This document shows positions 1 through 8,005 of a stretch of DNA of 64,000 bases, piece after piece. Location of the stretch: positions 186,001 through 250,000 of the forward strand of contig NZ_JSXI01000029.1 of NCBI RefSeq assembly GCF_000803065.1, given 5' to 3'. Positions within the stretch are counted from its first letter, which is position 1. Each line of letters begins with the position of its first letter. The translations under genes were made by a program, and so were the position numbers. A model generated the notes under the pieces. The model worked only from the letters and a program-made list of their open reading frames with translations, did no database searches and was not told the origin of the DNA. Source of the stretch: Sphingomonas sp. ERG5 (GTDB taxonomy: Bacteria > Pseudomonadota > Alphaproteobacteria > Sphingomonadales > Sphingomonadaceae).

Positions 1-536
1 TTGGCGCCGATGCGCGTGCCGTCACCGACCAGCGCGCCGAACTTGGTGGCCCCGGTTTCGACGATCATATCACGGAAGCGGATGCGGATATGCTTGTCGT
101 CATGCTCGTTGCGGTAATTGGCGATGATCGCGCCCGCCTCGACATTCACCCCCGCGCCGAGGATCGAATCTCCCACGAAATTGAGATGCGCGATCTTCGA
201 TCCTTTGAACATGAAGCTGGTTTTGAGCTCCGATCCCGGCCCGATGATGCAGTTTTCATCGAGATAGACGCCGCCACGCAGATACGCCCCCGTCGCAACG
301 AAACAGCGCGGCCCGATGATCGCTGGACCCTTCAGCACTACGCCCGGCTCGATCGTCGCCGATGCATGCACGGCGATGTCCAACTGGATGCTGTAGTCTG
401 AGCCGAGGCGGGAAATGGTCGATTGGATAAGCGCCTCCGCGCCGCGCGTGACGTCCCATGGCAGGCCGTCCGCCGCGCCGAAAGGAGAAGCGGTCCAGCG
501 TTCGACATGGCGCGATACCAGCAAGTCGGGGTTCAT
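1..536 (-). CDS. Left-handed beta-helix transferase-like protein (GlmU C-terminal type), partial
   Basis: Reads from 536 off the left edge with no stop, about 178 codons. After about 65 residues the protein shows imperfect hexapeptide repeats with Ile/Val every sixth residue (IEPGVV, LKGPAIIGP, IIGPGSEL, ILGAGVNVEAGAIIANY), the signature of a left-handed parallel beta-helix. The stretch GSKIAHLNFVGDSILGAGV resembles the acetyltransferase half of GlmU, but no nucleotidyltransferase domain precedes it. It is therefore a stand-alone helix protein, probably an acyltransferase or a sugar-nucleotide-related protein of unknown substrate. ATG at 536 is preferred over ATG at 542 because CAGG lies 6 bases upstream of it. 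The C-terminal end is outside the window. Confidence 0.7.
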   Translation of the reverse strand, partial: MNPDLLVSRHVERWTASPFGAADGLPWDVTRGAEALIQSTISRLGSDYSIQLDIAVHASATIEPGVVLKGPAIIGPRCFVATGAYLRGGVYLDENCIIGPGSELKTSFMFKGSKIAHLNFVGDSILGAGVNVEAGAIIANYRNEHDDKHIRIRFRDMIVETGATKFGALVGDGTRIGA

Positions 537-722
537 GGTCATCCTGAGGCAGGTCGCCCTGAGGGGAGTGCCAAGGTTAAGGCATCCGCACCCTCACCAT
601 CAAGCGACAAACCACTGCGCTGGTTGCTGCTAGCCGCCGAGATGATCCCAATATGAGAATTGTATTGATATATGGTCCTGATTAGGAGTATTACTTACAT
701 ATAACACCTGGGGGAGGGTTTA

Positions 723-2738
723 ATGAAAAAAGGGCTTGCACTTGCCGCCATGCTGATCGGCGCCATCGCGACGTTGCCGGCGATCTCGCAGCAGCGCGGG
801 ACACCTTCGAACAGGGCGCAAACGGCGCCCGGCGCACTGGCCGAGCAACCGTCGCCGCGGCCGCAACTCGACGCCGCCGATCTCGGCGCGTGGCTCGACG
901 GCTATTTCCCCGCCACGCTGAAACAGGGCAAGATAGCCGGCGCCGAAGTCGTGGTGGTCAAGGACGGCCAGGTCCTGATCAAGAAGGGTTATGGCCTGGC
1001 CGATGTCGCGACGAAGAAGCCGATGGATCCCGACCGGACGCTGGTGCGCATCGGCTCCACCTCGAAGCTCTTCACCTGGACCGCGGTCATGCAATTGGTC
1101 GAGCAGGGCAAGCTTGATCTGAACGCCGATGTGAACCGCTATCTCGATTTCAGGATCACGCCGAAATCGGGCCGCGCGATCACCATGAACGACCTGATGA
1201 CTCATCGCGCCGGTTTCGAAGAGGGGTTGAAGGACGTGCTGGAGAGCGATCCCGCGCGCCTGAAAACCAACGAAGCCTATCTCAAGCAAAATCTCCGCCC
1301 GCAGCTTTTTCCCGCCGGGGAAGCGCCGGCCTACTCCAACTATGGCACAGCACTGGCCGGCTATATCGTCGAGCGCATCGCAAAGGAGCCGTTCGAGCAG
1401 TATGTCGAGCGCCATATCCTGACGCCGTTACGAATGCAGCGCACGACGCTGCGCCAGCCGCTGCAGGCGCGGTTCGTGCCCGACATGTCCAAAGGCTATA
1501 TGCAAAGCAACGCGCCGCCGCGCCCGTTCGAACTGGTCACCATCAATCCGGCGGGCAGCGTCAGCGCGACCGGCGCTGACATGGCCAATTTCATGATCGC
1601 GCATCTGCAGGACGGCCGTTTCGGAGACGCGCAGATCCTGCGGCCGGAAACCGCCCGGTTGATGCATATGCCGACACTGGCCGCGCCCGCCGGGTTCGAC
1701 ACGCTGGCGCATGGCTTCTTTCATGGCGAACGCAATGGCCGGCTGGTCATCGGACATGGCGGCGACACGGTCGTTTTCCACACCGATATGAACCTGCTGC
1801 CGCAAGAAGGTGTCGGCATCTTCGTCAACTTCAATAGCCGCGGAGAGAATGGTGCGGTTTATGGCGCGCGCGAACGGTTGTTCGACTTGTTCATGGACCG
1901 TTATTACCCGGCCGCCGAAATCAAGGATCCGCCCGCGATCGCATCGGCCGCTGCCGATGCGCGGGCGATTGCCGGGCGTTACGAAAGCTCGCGGCGCATC
2001 GAATCCGGCTTTCTCGGACTCTTCTATCTGCTGCAACAGGACCAGATTGCCGCGAATGACGACGGCACCATCAGCCTGGCGTCGGTCGAGGACAAAAGGT
2101 TCAGGGAAGTTGGCCCGCAACTCTGGCGAGAGGTTGGCGGCACGCACCGGCTGCGCGTGACTGAAGTGGGTGGTCGCCGCGCAATCATCGACAGCACCAA
2201 CCCGATCATGGTGCTGCAGGCCGTGCCGCTGGGGCGCAATTCCCTGCTCAACTCGCTGGTCGCCGGCTTGTCGCTGCTGGTCCTGCTCGTCACGGCGCTC
2301 GCCTGGCCGATTGGTGCATGGTTGCGCCGTGTTTATCGCCAGCCTGCGGCTCAGCCTTTGGGCCAGCCATCGACCGGGTCCTCAACCCCGCCCTCAGCAC
2401 TGTCGGGCCGTGGCTCGCGCGTGCGGACCCTGGTTCGGGTCGCCGCGGTCGCTGACCTCGTCTATCTCTTCGGCTGGTACACCATGCTGCAACCGATCCT
2501 GCAGAACCGGCTGGATGTCTTCAATGACGGGATGGACGGCTGGATCCGCATGCTCCAGGTCGCGGCGATCGTGCCGCTGCTCGGCGCCGGCATCGGGGTG
2601 TGGAACATGTGGCTCATGCTCCGGTCGGATCGCGGCATCTGGGCGAAACTGGGCAGCATCCTCATCGCGGCGGCGCTGATCGGCATTGTCTGGTTCGCCT
2701 GGATGGGAAGCCTGATCAGCTTCAGCCTGAACTATTGA
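723..2738 (+). CDS. Serine hydrolase, beta-lactamase fold, with C-terminal membrane segments
   Basis: 671 aa. An N-terminal signal peptide (MKKGLALAAMLIGAIATLPA) is followed by a class C beta-lactamase/DD-peptidase-like domain. The three active-site motifs are present: S112-T-S-K115, Y204-S-N206 and H345-G-G347. After about residue 390 comes a linker domain, then about four hydrophobic segments (roughly 508-535, 572-595, 608-632, 642-668), so the catalytic domain should sit in the periplasm tethered to the inner membrane. Family members are esterases, D-aminopeptidases or peptidases; true beta-lactamase activity cannot be inferred. GGGGGAGGG lies just upstream of the ATG, and the 180-base AT-rich gap before it probably carries the promoter. 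It is one of four such hydrolases in the window. Confidence 0.88.
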   Translation: MKKGLALAAMLIGAIATLPAISQQRGTPSNRAQTAPGALAEQPSPRPQLDAADLGAWLDGYFPATLKQGKIAGAEVVVVKDGQVLIKKGYGLADVATKKPMDPDRTLVRIGSTSKLFTWTAVMQLVEQGKLDLNADVNRYLDFRITPKSGRAITMNDLMTHRAGFEEGLKDVLESDPARLKTNEAYLKQNLRPQLFPAGEAPAYSNYGTALAGYIVERIAKEPFEQYVERHILTPLRMQRTTLRQPLQARFVPDMSKGYMQSNAPPRPFELVTINPAGSVSATGADMANFMIAHLQDGRFGDAQILRPETARLMHMPTLAAPAGFDTLAHGFFHGERNGRLVIGHGGDTVVFHTDMNLLPQEGVGIFVNFNSRGENGAVYGARERLFDLFMDRYYPAAEIKDPPAIASAAADARAIAGRYESSRRIESGFLGLFYLLQQDQIAANDDGTISLASVEDKRFREVGPQLWREVGGTHRLRVTEVGGRRAIIDSTNPIMVLQAVPLGRNSLLNSLVAGLSLLVLLVTALAWPIGAWLRRVYRQPAAQPLGQPSTGSSTPPSALSGRGSRVRTLVRVAAVADLVYLFGWYTMLQPILQNRLDVFNDGMDGWIRMLQVAAIVPLLGAGIGVWNMWLMLRSDRGIWAKLGSILIAAALIGIVWFAWMGSLISFSLNY

Positions 2739-2746
2739 TCGTACCG

Positions 2747-2777
2747 CCACGGCCGCCGGATTGGCTGGCGGCCGTGG
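2747..2777. terminator. Perfect 11-bp hairpin between convergent genes
   Basis: CCACGGCCGCC and GGCGGCCGTGG pair perfectly around a 9-base loop, just after the stop at 2738 and before the convergent stop at 2830. There is no clear U tract on either strand, so it may be a bidirectional or Rho-assisted terminator rather than a canonical intrinsic one. Confidence 0.5.
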
Positions 2778-2829
2778 CGCGAAACCGGCCCCGAGGGAGA
2801 GCGGGCTGGCACCGTCCAACCCGAAAGAC

Positions 2830-3918
2830 CTAGAGCGGCTGCTGCTGCGTCGCGCAATGGATGCCGCCGCCGGATGCGCCGAGCGGGTCGATGTCGAGCT
2901 GGACGATCTCGCGTCCGGGATAAAGCGCCGCCAGGGTGTCGCGCGCTCCGGCATCGGCGCGGGCGTCGCCGAATTGCGGCATGATGACTGCGCCGTTGCA
3001 AACATAATAGTTGATGTAACTCGATACGAAATCGTCCGCCCTTGCGCGAATGTCCACGGGTTCGGGCAAGCGCACGATCTCCAGCTTGTGCCCGCCGGCG
3101 TCGGTCGCCCGTTCGAGCACGGTCAGCGTTTCATGCGCTGCGACCGACCAGGGGTCGTCACGATCGATCTCGTCATCGAGCTGGATCAATACCCGACCCG
3201 GTCCGACGAACCGGGCGAGCGAGTCGATATGATAATCGGTGATGTCGGCGCCCTTGACCCCTGGTGCCCAGATCATCTTGCGCGCGCCGAGTGCGGTACC
3301 TAGCCTGGCCGCGATCTGATCGGCGCTCTGCCCCGGATTGCGATTGCGGTTCACCCAGCAACTGACATGGGCGAGCATCGTGCCAGCGCCGTCATGCTCG
3401 ACTCCACCCTGTTCGCCGACCAGCCCGCTATCGATCAGCTTGAGGCCAAGGCGTGCCGCGACCTTCGGCGCGATCAGCCCGTCATTGGCATGGCGTTGCT
3501 TGTTGCCCCAGCCATTGAAGCGGAGATGCGCGACCGCGAGCCCGCCATCGGTACCGCGTACAAAGGTCGGACCGCTGTCGCGACACCAGAGATCGTCGGT
3601 GGCGATATCCCAGAATTCGACCTGTCTGCTGAAGCGCGACCGGTCCAACCCCGGCGCATCGTACGCCGCGAGCAAGACGACCGGCTCATGCGCGCTGATC
3701 GCATTGGCGATGGCGATGATTGTCGATTGCACCGCGGCCAGGTCGCGTGCGCCATAAACGCCGATACTGACCGGCCATTGCATCAGTGTGCGCCGATGCG
3801 GCGCGCTTTCCAGCGGCATTTCATAATGCAGCGGCGTGGCCGACCCGGCGCGTCCGCAACCGGTCGCGCCCGCGCCAAGCGTGATCAGTCCGGCCTTGAT
3901 CATGTCGCGTCGGGTCAT
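2830..3918 (-). CDS. Agmatine deiminase / peptidylarginine deiminase family protein, exported
   Basis: 362 aa. Family motifs appear in order: MPLESAPHRRTLMQWP (substrate-entry Trp region), DLWCRDSGPTFV, FNGWGNK, GGVEHDGAGTML, NRNRNPG, TDYHID, SYINYYVCNGAV and the C-terminal GGGIHCATQQQP with the catalytic Cys at 355. Agmatine deiminases hydrolyse agmatine to N-carbamoylputrescine and ammonia; some exported relatives act on other guanidines. The N-terminus (TRRDMIKAGLITLGAGATGC) looks like a twin-arginine signal and also has a possible lipobox Cys, so this copy is probably periplasmic, unlike cytoplasmic AguA. It is divergent from the radical SAM operon across a 211-base gap. Confidence 0.85.
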   Translation of the reverse strand: MTRRDMIKAGLITLGAGATGCGRAGSATPLHYEMPLESAPHRRTLMQWPVSIGVYGARDLAAVQSTIIAIANAISAHEPVVLLAAYDAPGLDRSRFSRQVEFWDIATDDLWCRDSGPTFVRGTDGGLAVAHLRFNGWGNKQRHANDGLIAPKVAARLGLKLIDSGLVGEQGGVEHDGAGTMLAHVSCWVNRNRNPGQSADQIAARLGTALGARKMIWAPGVKGADITDYHIDSLARFVGPGRVLIQLDDEIDRDDPWSVAAHETLTVLERATDAGGHKLEIVRLPEPVDIRARADDFVSSYINYYVCNGAVIMPQFGDARADAGARDTLAALYPGREIVQLDIDPLGASGGGIHCATQQQPL

Positions 3919-4129
3919 GCGAATGGCTTGTCCACCCCTGGTGAGGCACCGTCAATGGCGCTGCCGTACAACGCAAAGGCGCGGTCGCCAGTGCATTGCT
4001 CGGCGATCATGCTGCGCAGCATTCGCCGCGCAAGAATCCTCCGAAACGGTGCCGTCTGCGACTCCGGTTCGGCGAAACAGGCGTAAAATGCCGCCGCGAC
4101 TCGATGTCGCTTTAACTGGGAGGTTAGCA

Positions 4130-4360
4130 ATGGCGATCCCGAAGCTTCAGCGTGAAGCGCTGACACTGCACAGACTCCGCGATCTTCTCGACCCGGGCCG
4201 GGTCTATTACCGTCCGGTCGTCTTCGACATCCTGCAGCGCGCCGATGTTGCGGAGCTCAAGGCGCTGGTCGCCGGGGTCAAGGATCTCAAAAAGGAATAT
4301 GGCGACTTGGACGGCATCATCAAGGCCGCCGAAGGGGCCTTGCGCAAAGCGCAGCCGTGA
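4130..4360 (+). CDS. Small DUF1843-like protein, possible radical SAM substrate or partner
   Basis: 76 aa. The N-terminal third (MAIPKLQREALTLHRLRDLL) is amphipathic. The remainder, with VFDILQRADVAELKALVAG and KKEYGDLDGIIKAAEGALRK, follows the pattern I recall for DUF1843 (small helical domain ending in a YGDL/I segment). A GGGAGG ribosome binding site lies upstream of the ATG. The stop overlaps the GTG start of the radical SAM gene (GTGA), so the two are translationally coupled. Small proteins in this position next to SPASM enzymes are often RiPP precursors; that is inference here. The peptide has no Cys and no obvious cleavage motif, and one Tyr-Gly pair (YGD). It could instead be a binding partner. 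Confidence 0.8.
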   Translation: MAIPKLQREALTLHRLRDLLDPGRVYYRPVVFDILQRADVAELKALVAGVKDLKKEYGDLDGIIKAAEGALRKAQP

Positions 4361-5574
4361 CCGCCGAACGGGCCGATCTGTCGCTGCCCGTTCGTTATTC
4401 CGGCCTGGACGATGTCCTGAAACGCATTCCGGTGAGCGTGGTCTGGGAGATTACGCTCGCCTGCGACCTGGCGTGCCAGCATTGCGGCTCGCGCGCCGGG
4501 CGGCGGCGGCGCGATGAACTGACCACCGCCGAGGCGCTCGATCTGGTCGATCAGATCGCCGAGCTTGGCGCACGCAGCGTCGGGTTGATCGGCGGCGAGG
4601 CCTATCTGCGCAAGGATTGGTTGCAAATCATCGCGGCGATCCGCGCGGCGGGAATGGAATGCGACCTGCAGACCGGCGGGCGCAATCTGAGCGACGCGCG
4701 TGTCGCCCAGGCGGCGGCGGCGGGTCTCAATGCCGTCGGCATCTCGATCGACGGGATCGGTGCGACGCACGACCGGTTGCGCGGCGTGATCGGATCGTTC
4801 GAGATGGCGCTGGAGGCGATGCGCCATGTCCGCGCGCACGGGCTGGAGGTTGGCGTCAATACGCAGATTAATGCCCGCACCTTACCAGAACTGCGCGCGC
4901 TGATGGACATCATCATCGATGCCGGCTGCCATAACTGGCAACTCGCCATCACCACGGCGATGGGCAATGCCGCCGATCATCCCGACATGTTGCTTCAGCC
5001 CTGGCAAATGTTGGACGTGCTGCCATTGCTTGCCGAACTCGCGGCAGAGGGCCGGGAGCGCGGGCTGTTCCTGCAGCCGGCGAGCAATATCGGCTATTTC
5101 GGGCCGCATGAATCGGCGTTGCGCAATGTGATGAATGAAGAGATCCATTTCCACGGCTGCAACGCCGGCGATACGGTGATGGGGATCGAGGCTGATGGCA
5201 CGATCAAATCCTGCCCGGGCCTGCCCAGCCCCTATGCCGGCGGCAATATCCGCGACCGGCGGCTGCGCGACATCTGGGAAAATGCCGAACCGATGGCGTT
5301 CAACCGCCGCCGCACCGTTGACGATCTATGGGGCTATTGCCGCACGTGCTATTATGCAGAGACGTGCCTCGCCGGCTGCACCTGGACTGCGCATGCGCTG
5401 ATGGGGCGAGCAGGCAATAATCCGATGTGCCACCACCGCGCACTTGATTTCGAGAGGCAGGGCCTGCGTGAACGGCTGGTCAAGGTGAAGGATGCCGAAG
5501 GGCGATCCTTCGACCATGGCGAGTTCGAGATCATCGTCGAGGCCGTCGATACCGAGGCGCTCGCCAATGCCTGA
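4357..5574 (+). CDS. Radical SAM/SPASM maturase
   Basis: 405 aa, GTG start. The radical SAM motif is C36-D-L-A-C40-Q-H-C43, followed by a GGEAYLR segment and ISIDG, both typical of the partial TIM barrel that binds SAM. The C-terminal SPASM region begins with HGCNAGDTVMGIEADGTIKSCPGLP and ends with YCRTCYYAETCLAGC and NPMCHHR, giving enough Cys for two auxiliary iron-sulfur clusters. Enzymes of this architecture usually modify ribosomal peptides (PqqE and anaerobic sulfatase-maturase relatives). I recall an NCBI family named for a GDL-motif peptide-associated maturase, and the small protein just upstream contains YGDL, but I could not check membership. The 4-base overlap upstream and 8-base overlap downstream show one operon. 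Confidence 0.9.
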   Translation: MTAERADLSLPVRYSGLDDVLKRIPVSVVWEITLACDLACQHCGSRAGRRRRDELTTAEALDLVDQIAELGARSVGLIGGEAYLRKDWLQIIAAIRAAGMECDLQTGGRNLSDARVAQAAAAGLNAVGISIDGIGATHDRLRGVIGSFEMALEAMRHVRAHGLEVGVNTQINARTLPELRALMDIIIDAGCHNWQLAITTAMGNAADHPDMLLQPWQMLDVLPLLAELAAEGRERGLFLQPASNIGYFGPHESALRNVMNEEIHFHGCNAGDTVMGIEADGTIKSCPGLPSPYAGGNIRDRRLRDIWENAEPMAFNRRRTVDDLWGYCRTCYYAETCLAGCTWTAHALMGRAGNNPMCHHRALDFERQGLRERLVKVKDAEGRSFDHGEFEIIVEAVDTEALANA

Positions 5575-5779
5575 GCCGGGACGAATCCCGGTCCCGCTGC
5601 GCCTGTGTCGCGGCTGCCGTCGCTTCGTCCGGATCGAAAACGAACTGTGTGACTTTTGCGGCGGCGACCTCGCGGCGCTGGAGGCCGAGCACGCCGCCGG
5701 CATCGCCGAACTGCGTGCGGCAACCGAGGCGTTGCGCGCGGCGATGGCAAGATTCAAGGCCGCAGCCGGGGATTCTTAG
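5567..5779 (+). CDS. Small two-CxxC (zinc-ribbon-like) protein
   Basis: 70 aa. C14-RG-C17 and C28-DF-C31 form a zinc-ribbon or rubredoxin-like pair, followed by GGDLAALEAEH and an Ala-rich helical tail probably long enough for a coiled coil. Its ATG lies inside the end of the radical SAM gene (8-base overlap), so it is almost certainly co-translated. An upstream in-frame ATG at 5492 would lie well inside the radical SAM gene and is unlikely. It may bind the maturase or precursor, deliver metal, or act as a redox partner; none of these is proven. It shares a GDL tripeptide with the first gene of the operon, which may be coincidence. Confidence 0.75.
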   Translation: MPEPGRIPVPLRLCRGCRRFVRIENELCDFCGGDLAALEAEHAAGIAELRAATEALRAAMARFKAAAGDS

Positions 5780-5780
5780 G

Positions 5781-5882
5781 GTGATTCCGTGGGTCGCGGC
5801 AGCGACTCCACTGACGCTGGTCGACGATGACGATTTCGCCGGCCCCAAAGGTATTGCGTCAAAAGCGCTCCACAATCCTTGA
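5781..5882 (+). CDS. Possible 33-residue peptide at the end of the radical SAM operon
   Basis: A GTG start one base after the stop of the CxxC protein opens a 33-codon frame: an N-terminal IPWVAAATPLTLV, an acidic DDDDF block, GPKGIASKAL and a terminal HNP. Third-position GC is roughly 65 percent, compatible with coding but not decisive at this length. No separate ribosome binding site is visible, so it would rely on coupling. If translated, it is an alternative candidate for the substrate of the maturase. It may equally be a chance reading frame before the next promoter. Confidence 0.25.
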   Translation: MIPWVAAATPLTLVDDDDFAGPKGIASKALHNP

Positions 5883-5895
5883 GCTATTGACTCGT

Positions 5896-5917
5896 GCTAT
5901 AATGCTAGCATATTAGC
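5896..5917. promoter_or_regulatory. 22-bp imperfect palindrome with embedded TATAAT, probable RHH operator
   Basis: Centred on ATGCTAGCAT (perfect 10-bp palindrome) with outer GCTA and TAGC arms; 9 of 11 base pairs are symmetrical. TATAAT at 5898-5903 is a perfect -10 hexamer, and the start codon of the ribbon-helix-helix gene follows 4 bases after the palindrome. A repressor bound here would block both polymerase and ribosome, which fits autoregulation. No Shine-Dalgarno sequence is visible between palindrome and ATG. Confidence 0.55.
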
Positions 5918-5921
5918 AATC

Positions 5922-6098
5922 ATGGCCGATGACGATGTGAAACAGTTCAACGTGTACCTCCCGATCGGGCTGATCAGGCAGGTCAAGCATCATGCCATTG
6001 AATCGGAACAGTCTCTCTCGGCGTTGGTCGCTGAAGCGTTGCGCGCCTATCTCGGTGCGCATGGGCAGGGACGAGGATCATCTGAAAAGGATCTCTGA
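5922..6098 (+). CDS. Ribbon-helix-helix (CopG-type) DNA-binding protein
   Basis: 58 aa. [38 protein letters not shown] matches the MetJ/Arc/CopG fold: a beta strand (FNVYLP), helix A ([13 protein letters not shown]), a turn, and helix B ([14 protein letters not shown]). Such proteins bind DNA as dimers, and the palindrome immediately upstream is the obvious candidate operator. It is followed after one base by the VOC gene. No toxin-like gene follows, so it is probably a plain autoregulator of this small operon rather than an antitoxin. Confidence 0.75.
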   Translation: MADDDVKQFNVYLPIGLIRQVKHHAIESEQSLSALVAEALRAYLGAHGQGRGSSEKDL

Positions 6099-6099
6099 C

Positions 6100-6444
6100 A
6101 TGATGACCAAGGGTATCGAGGCCGTGTATCTGACCACCCATAACTGGGGAAAATCGGCCAAATTTTTCCAGGCGCTCGGCTTCGAGCTCGAATTCGAGAC
6201 CGATCATCATTCGGGCCAGTTGCGCAACGGTACCGGCCCCTATCTTTTCATCGCGGAAATCCCTGAAAGCCAGGTTCCGGAGGCGCATATGGTGCTGACG
6301 GTGGCCGATGCCGACGCGTTCCAGCCGGCAGGCATTGTCGATGTCGTCACACCGTTCGAAGACACGCATTGGGGAACGCGGGAAATGACCGTGCGCGATC
6401 CCGATGGTCGCATCTGGAGGCTGCAAGCGCCGGCTGGGAATTGA
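6100..6444 (+). CDS. VOC superfamily (glyoxalase/bleomycin-resistance fold) protein
   Basis: 114 aa. It has the single-domain VOC pattern: KGIEAVYLTTHNWGKSAKFFQALGFELEFE at the N-terminus (beta-alpha with the aromatic-rich helix), then TGPYLFIAEI, and a final WGTREMTVRDPDGRIWRLQAP strand with the usual DPDG turn. The fold covers lyases, dioxygenases and drug-binding resistance proteins, so substrate cannot be assigned. The start is ATG 6100 or 6103; AAAAGGA lies upstream inside the end of the RHH gene, indicating coupled expression. Confidence 0.82.
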   Translation: MMTKGIEAVYLTTHNWGKSAKFFQALGFELEFETDHHSGQLRNGTGPYLFIAEIPESQVPEAHMVLTVADADAFQPAGIVDVVTPFEDTHWGTREMTVRDPDGRIWRLQAPAGN

Positions 6445-6468
6445 AGCCTGTCGGGCGGAGGTAAGTTG

Positions 6469-7326
6469 ATGCGTGAAGAACAGACCCGGGTGCCGGACGA
6501 TACGGCAGTGCGGACGGCCTTGTGGCGCGCGCTGCATGTCCAGATCGATGCACTGCCTCATGTGGTGGAGGACGAGATCGGTCTGCGGCTGGTGGCGCCC
6601 GGCGCGGACTGGCGCCGCCGTCCGGACATGGATCCCGAAGCAACAAGGGCCTTTCGCACCTCGATCCTGGCGCGCGCGCGGTTCATTGAGGATCTCATCG
6701 CCGAACAGGTTGTCCAGGGTGTCGGCCAATATATCAATCTCGGCGCGGGTCTTGACAGCTTCGTGCAGCGACGGCCGGAATTCGCCGCCGTCCTGCGAGT
6801 CTTCGAGGTCGACCAGCCCGGCACTCAGGCGTGGAAGCGGCGCCGCCTGATTGAACTCGGTTTCGGGGTGCCGGATTGGCTGCGGCTCGTGCCGGTCGAT
6901 TTCGAGGCAGGGGACGATTTGTGGCAATCGCTGGCGGCGGTGGGCTTCGACGCCAGCCGGCCGGCGGTCGTGTCCTGCGCTGGCGTCTCCTTGTATCTCA
7001 CCCGCGACGCGATTGCCGCCACGTTGCGCCAGGTCGCCGCGCTGGCGCCGGGCTCGACAATTGCCATGACGTTCCTGCTGCCGCCTGACCTCATCGATCC
7101 GGAAATCCGCGAGGGTTTTGCCGTGGCGGAGCAGGGCGCGCGTGCCAGGGGTACGCCCTTCATCAGTTTCTTCACGCCGGGGGGCATGCTGGCGCTGGCG
7201 CATGACGCCGGCTTCCACGATGTGCGGCATGTGTCGGCGGCGATGCTTGGCGAGCGCTATTTCACCGGCAGGATCGATGGTCTTTGCCCGTCAAGTTCGG
7301 AAGAGTTTCTCGTCGCGACTGTCTGA
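6469..7326 (+). CDS. Class I SAM-dependent methyltransferase, LCMT/PPM1-like
   Basis: 285 aa. YINLGAGLDSF is the SAM-binding motif I of the leucine-carboxyl-methyltransferase-like family, FEVDQPGTQAWKRRRL carries the acidic ribose-binding residue, and SCAGVSLYLT corresponds to the usual SWEGV..YL motif. Bacterial members act on small molecules or antibiotics and are mostly uncharacterised. GGAGG seven bases before ATG 6469 sets the start (a TTG three bases earlier is less likely). It lies 24 bases after the VOC gene, so it may belong to that operon. Its 3' end overlaps the convergent GST gene by 36 bases. Confidence 0.82.
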   Translation: MREEQTRVPDDTAVRTALWRALHVQIDALPHVVEDEIGLRLVAPGADWRRRPDMDPEATRAFRTSILARARFIEDLIAEQVVQGVGQYINLGAGLDSFVQRRPEFAAVLRVFEVDQPGTQAWKRRRLIELGFGVPDWLRLVPVDFEAGDDLWQSLAAVGFDASRPAVVSCAGVSLYLTRDAIAATLRQVAALAPGSTIAMTFLLPPDLIDPEIREGFAVAEQGARARGTPFISFFTPGGMLALAHDAGFHDVRHVSAAMLGERYFTGRIDGLCPSSSEEFLVATV

Positions 7327-7938
7327 TCCGCGCCATTCCGGCATCAACTGTGCTTTGCCCAATTCCATCGCCCGTACGAACAGCGGTGATGCGAGATGCG
7401 CATCAAGCCAGCGCCGCAAGCCTGGAACGGCTTGCCTGTCGAACCACCCGCGATCGACGCTGGCGAACTGGCGCACGAATGGCATGAGTGCCATGTCGGT
7501 CAGCGTCCGATGATCGCCACAGAGATTGGCGGCGGTGGTGAGCCGCACTTCGAGTTCGGCGAGCATCGAGAGCGCTGCCGTACGGTGTTCGATCGGGTCG
7601 CCATGATGGCGGTCGGGATATTTATAGCGGTCGAGATGATGCTTGAACGGACCGTCATTGGCGGCGATCAGCACGGCGTCATCGCCGTCGAGCCATTGTT
7701 CGGGATCGCTGTGCCCCAGGGCATGGCGCATGATGTCGAGGCTTTCGTCGATCACCGTGCCGTCGGGCAACACCAGCACCGGCACCGTGCCCTTGGGTGA
7801 GGCGGCGAGCATCGCCGGCGGCTTGTCGCGCAGGCTCACCTCCCTCAGGTCGAAGGGCATGTCGCTGACCAGCATCGCCATGCGCGCGCGCATGGCATAG
7901 GGACAGCGGCGGAAGCTGTAGAGGATTGGCGGGGACAT
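7291..7938 (-). CDS. Glutathione S-transferase family protein
   Basis: 215 aa from ATG 7938. The N-terminal thioredoxin-like domain starts ILYSFRRCPYAMRARMAM, with CPYA at the glutathione site, and continues with SPKGTVPVLVLPDGTVIDESLDIM, the cis-Pro TVPVL and ES-D motifs that bind glutathione. The C-terminal helical domain includes LTDMALMPFVRQF. This is the cysteine-type bacterial GST pattern (compare YibF/GstB), giving thiol transferase or glutathione-conjugate chemistry in the cytosol. The next gene upstream on the same strand (DUF427) lies 67 bases away. Confidence 0.85.
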   Translation of the reverse strand: MSPPILYSFRRCPYAMRARMAMLVSDMPFDLREVSLRDKPPAMLAASPKGTVPVLVLPDGTVIDESLDIMRHALGHSDPEQWLDGDDAVLIAANDGPFKHHLDRYKYPDRHHGDPIEHRTAALSMLAELEVRLTTAANLCGDHRTLTDMALMPFVRQFASVDRGWFDRQAVPGLRRWLDAHLASPLFVRAMELGKAQLMPEWRGSDSRDEKLFRT

Positions 7939-8005
7939 CCGGCAGCCATAGCCCGAAGGCGATGGCCGGGCGATGCCGGATTGGTTGGGGCCGCCGCGAC
8001 ATGGC

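Noticed and set aside
3915..4166. 83-codon minus-strand frame in the gap between the deiminase and the radical SAM operon
   Set aside because: It overlaps both neighbours' start regions, has no ribosome binding site, and would remove the promoter space both divergent units need.
5922..6444. RHH/VOC pair as a toxin-antitoxin module
   Set aside because: The VOC protein has no toxin fold and the third gene is a methyltransferase; nothing resembles RelE, PIN or Fic toxins.
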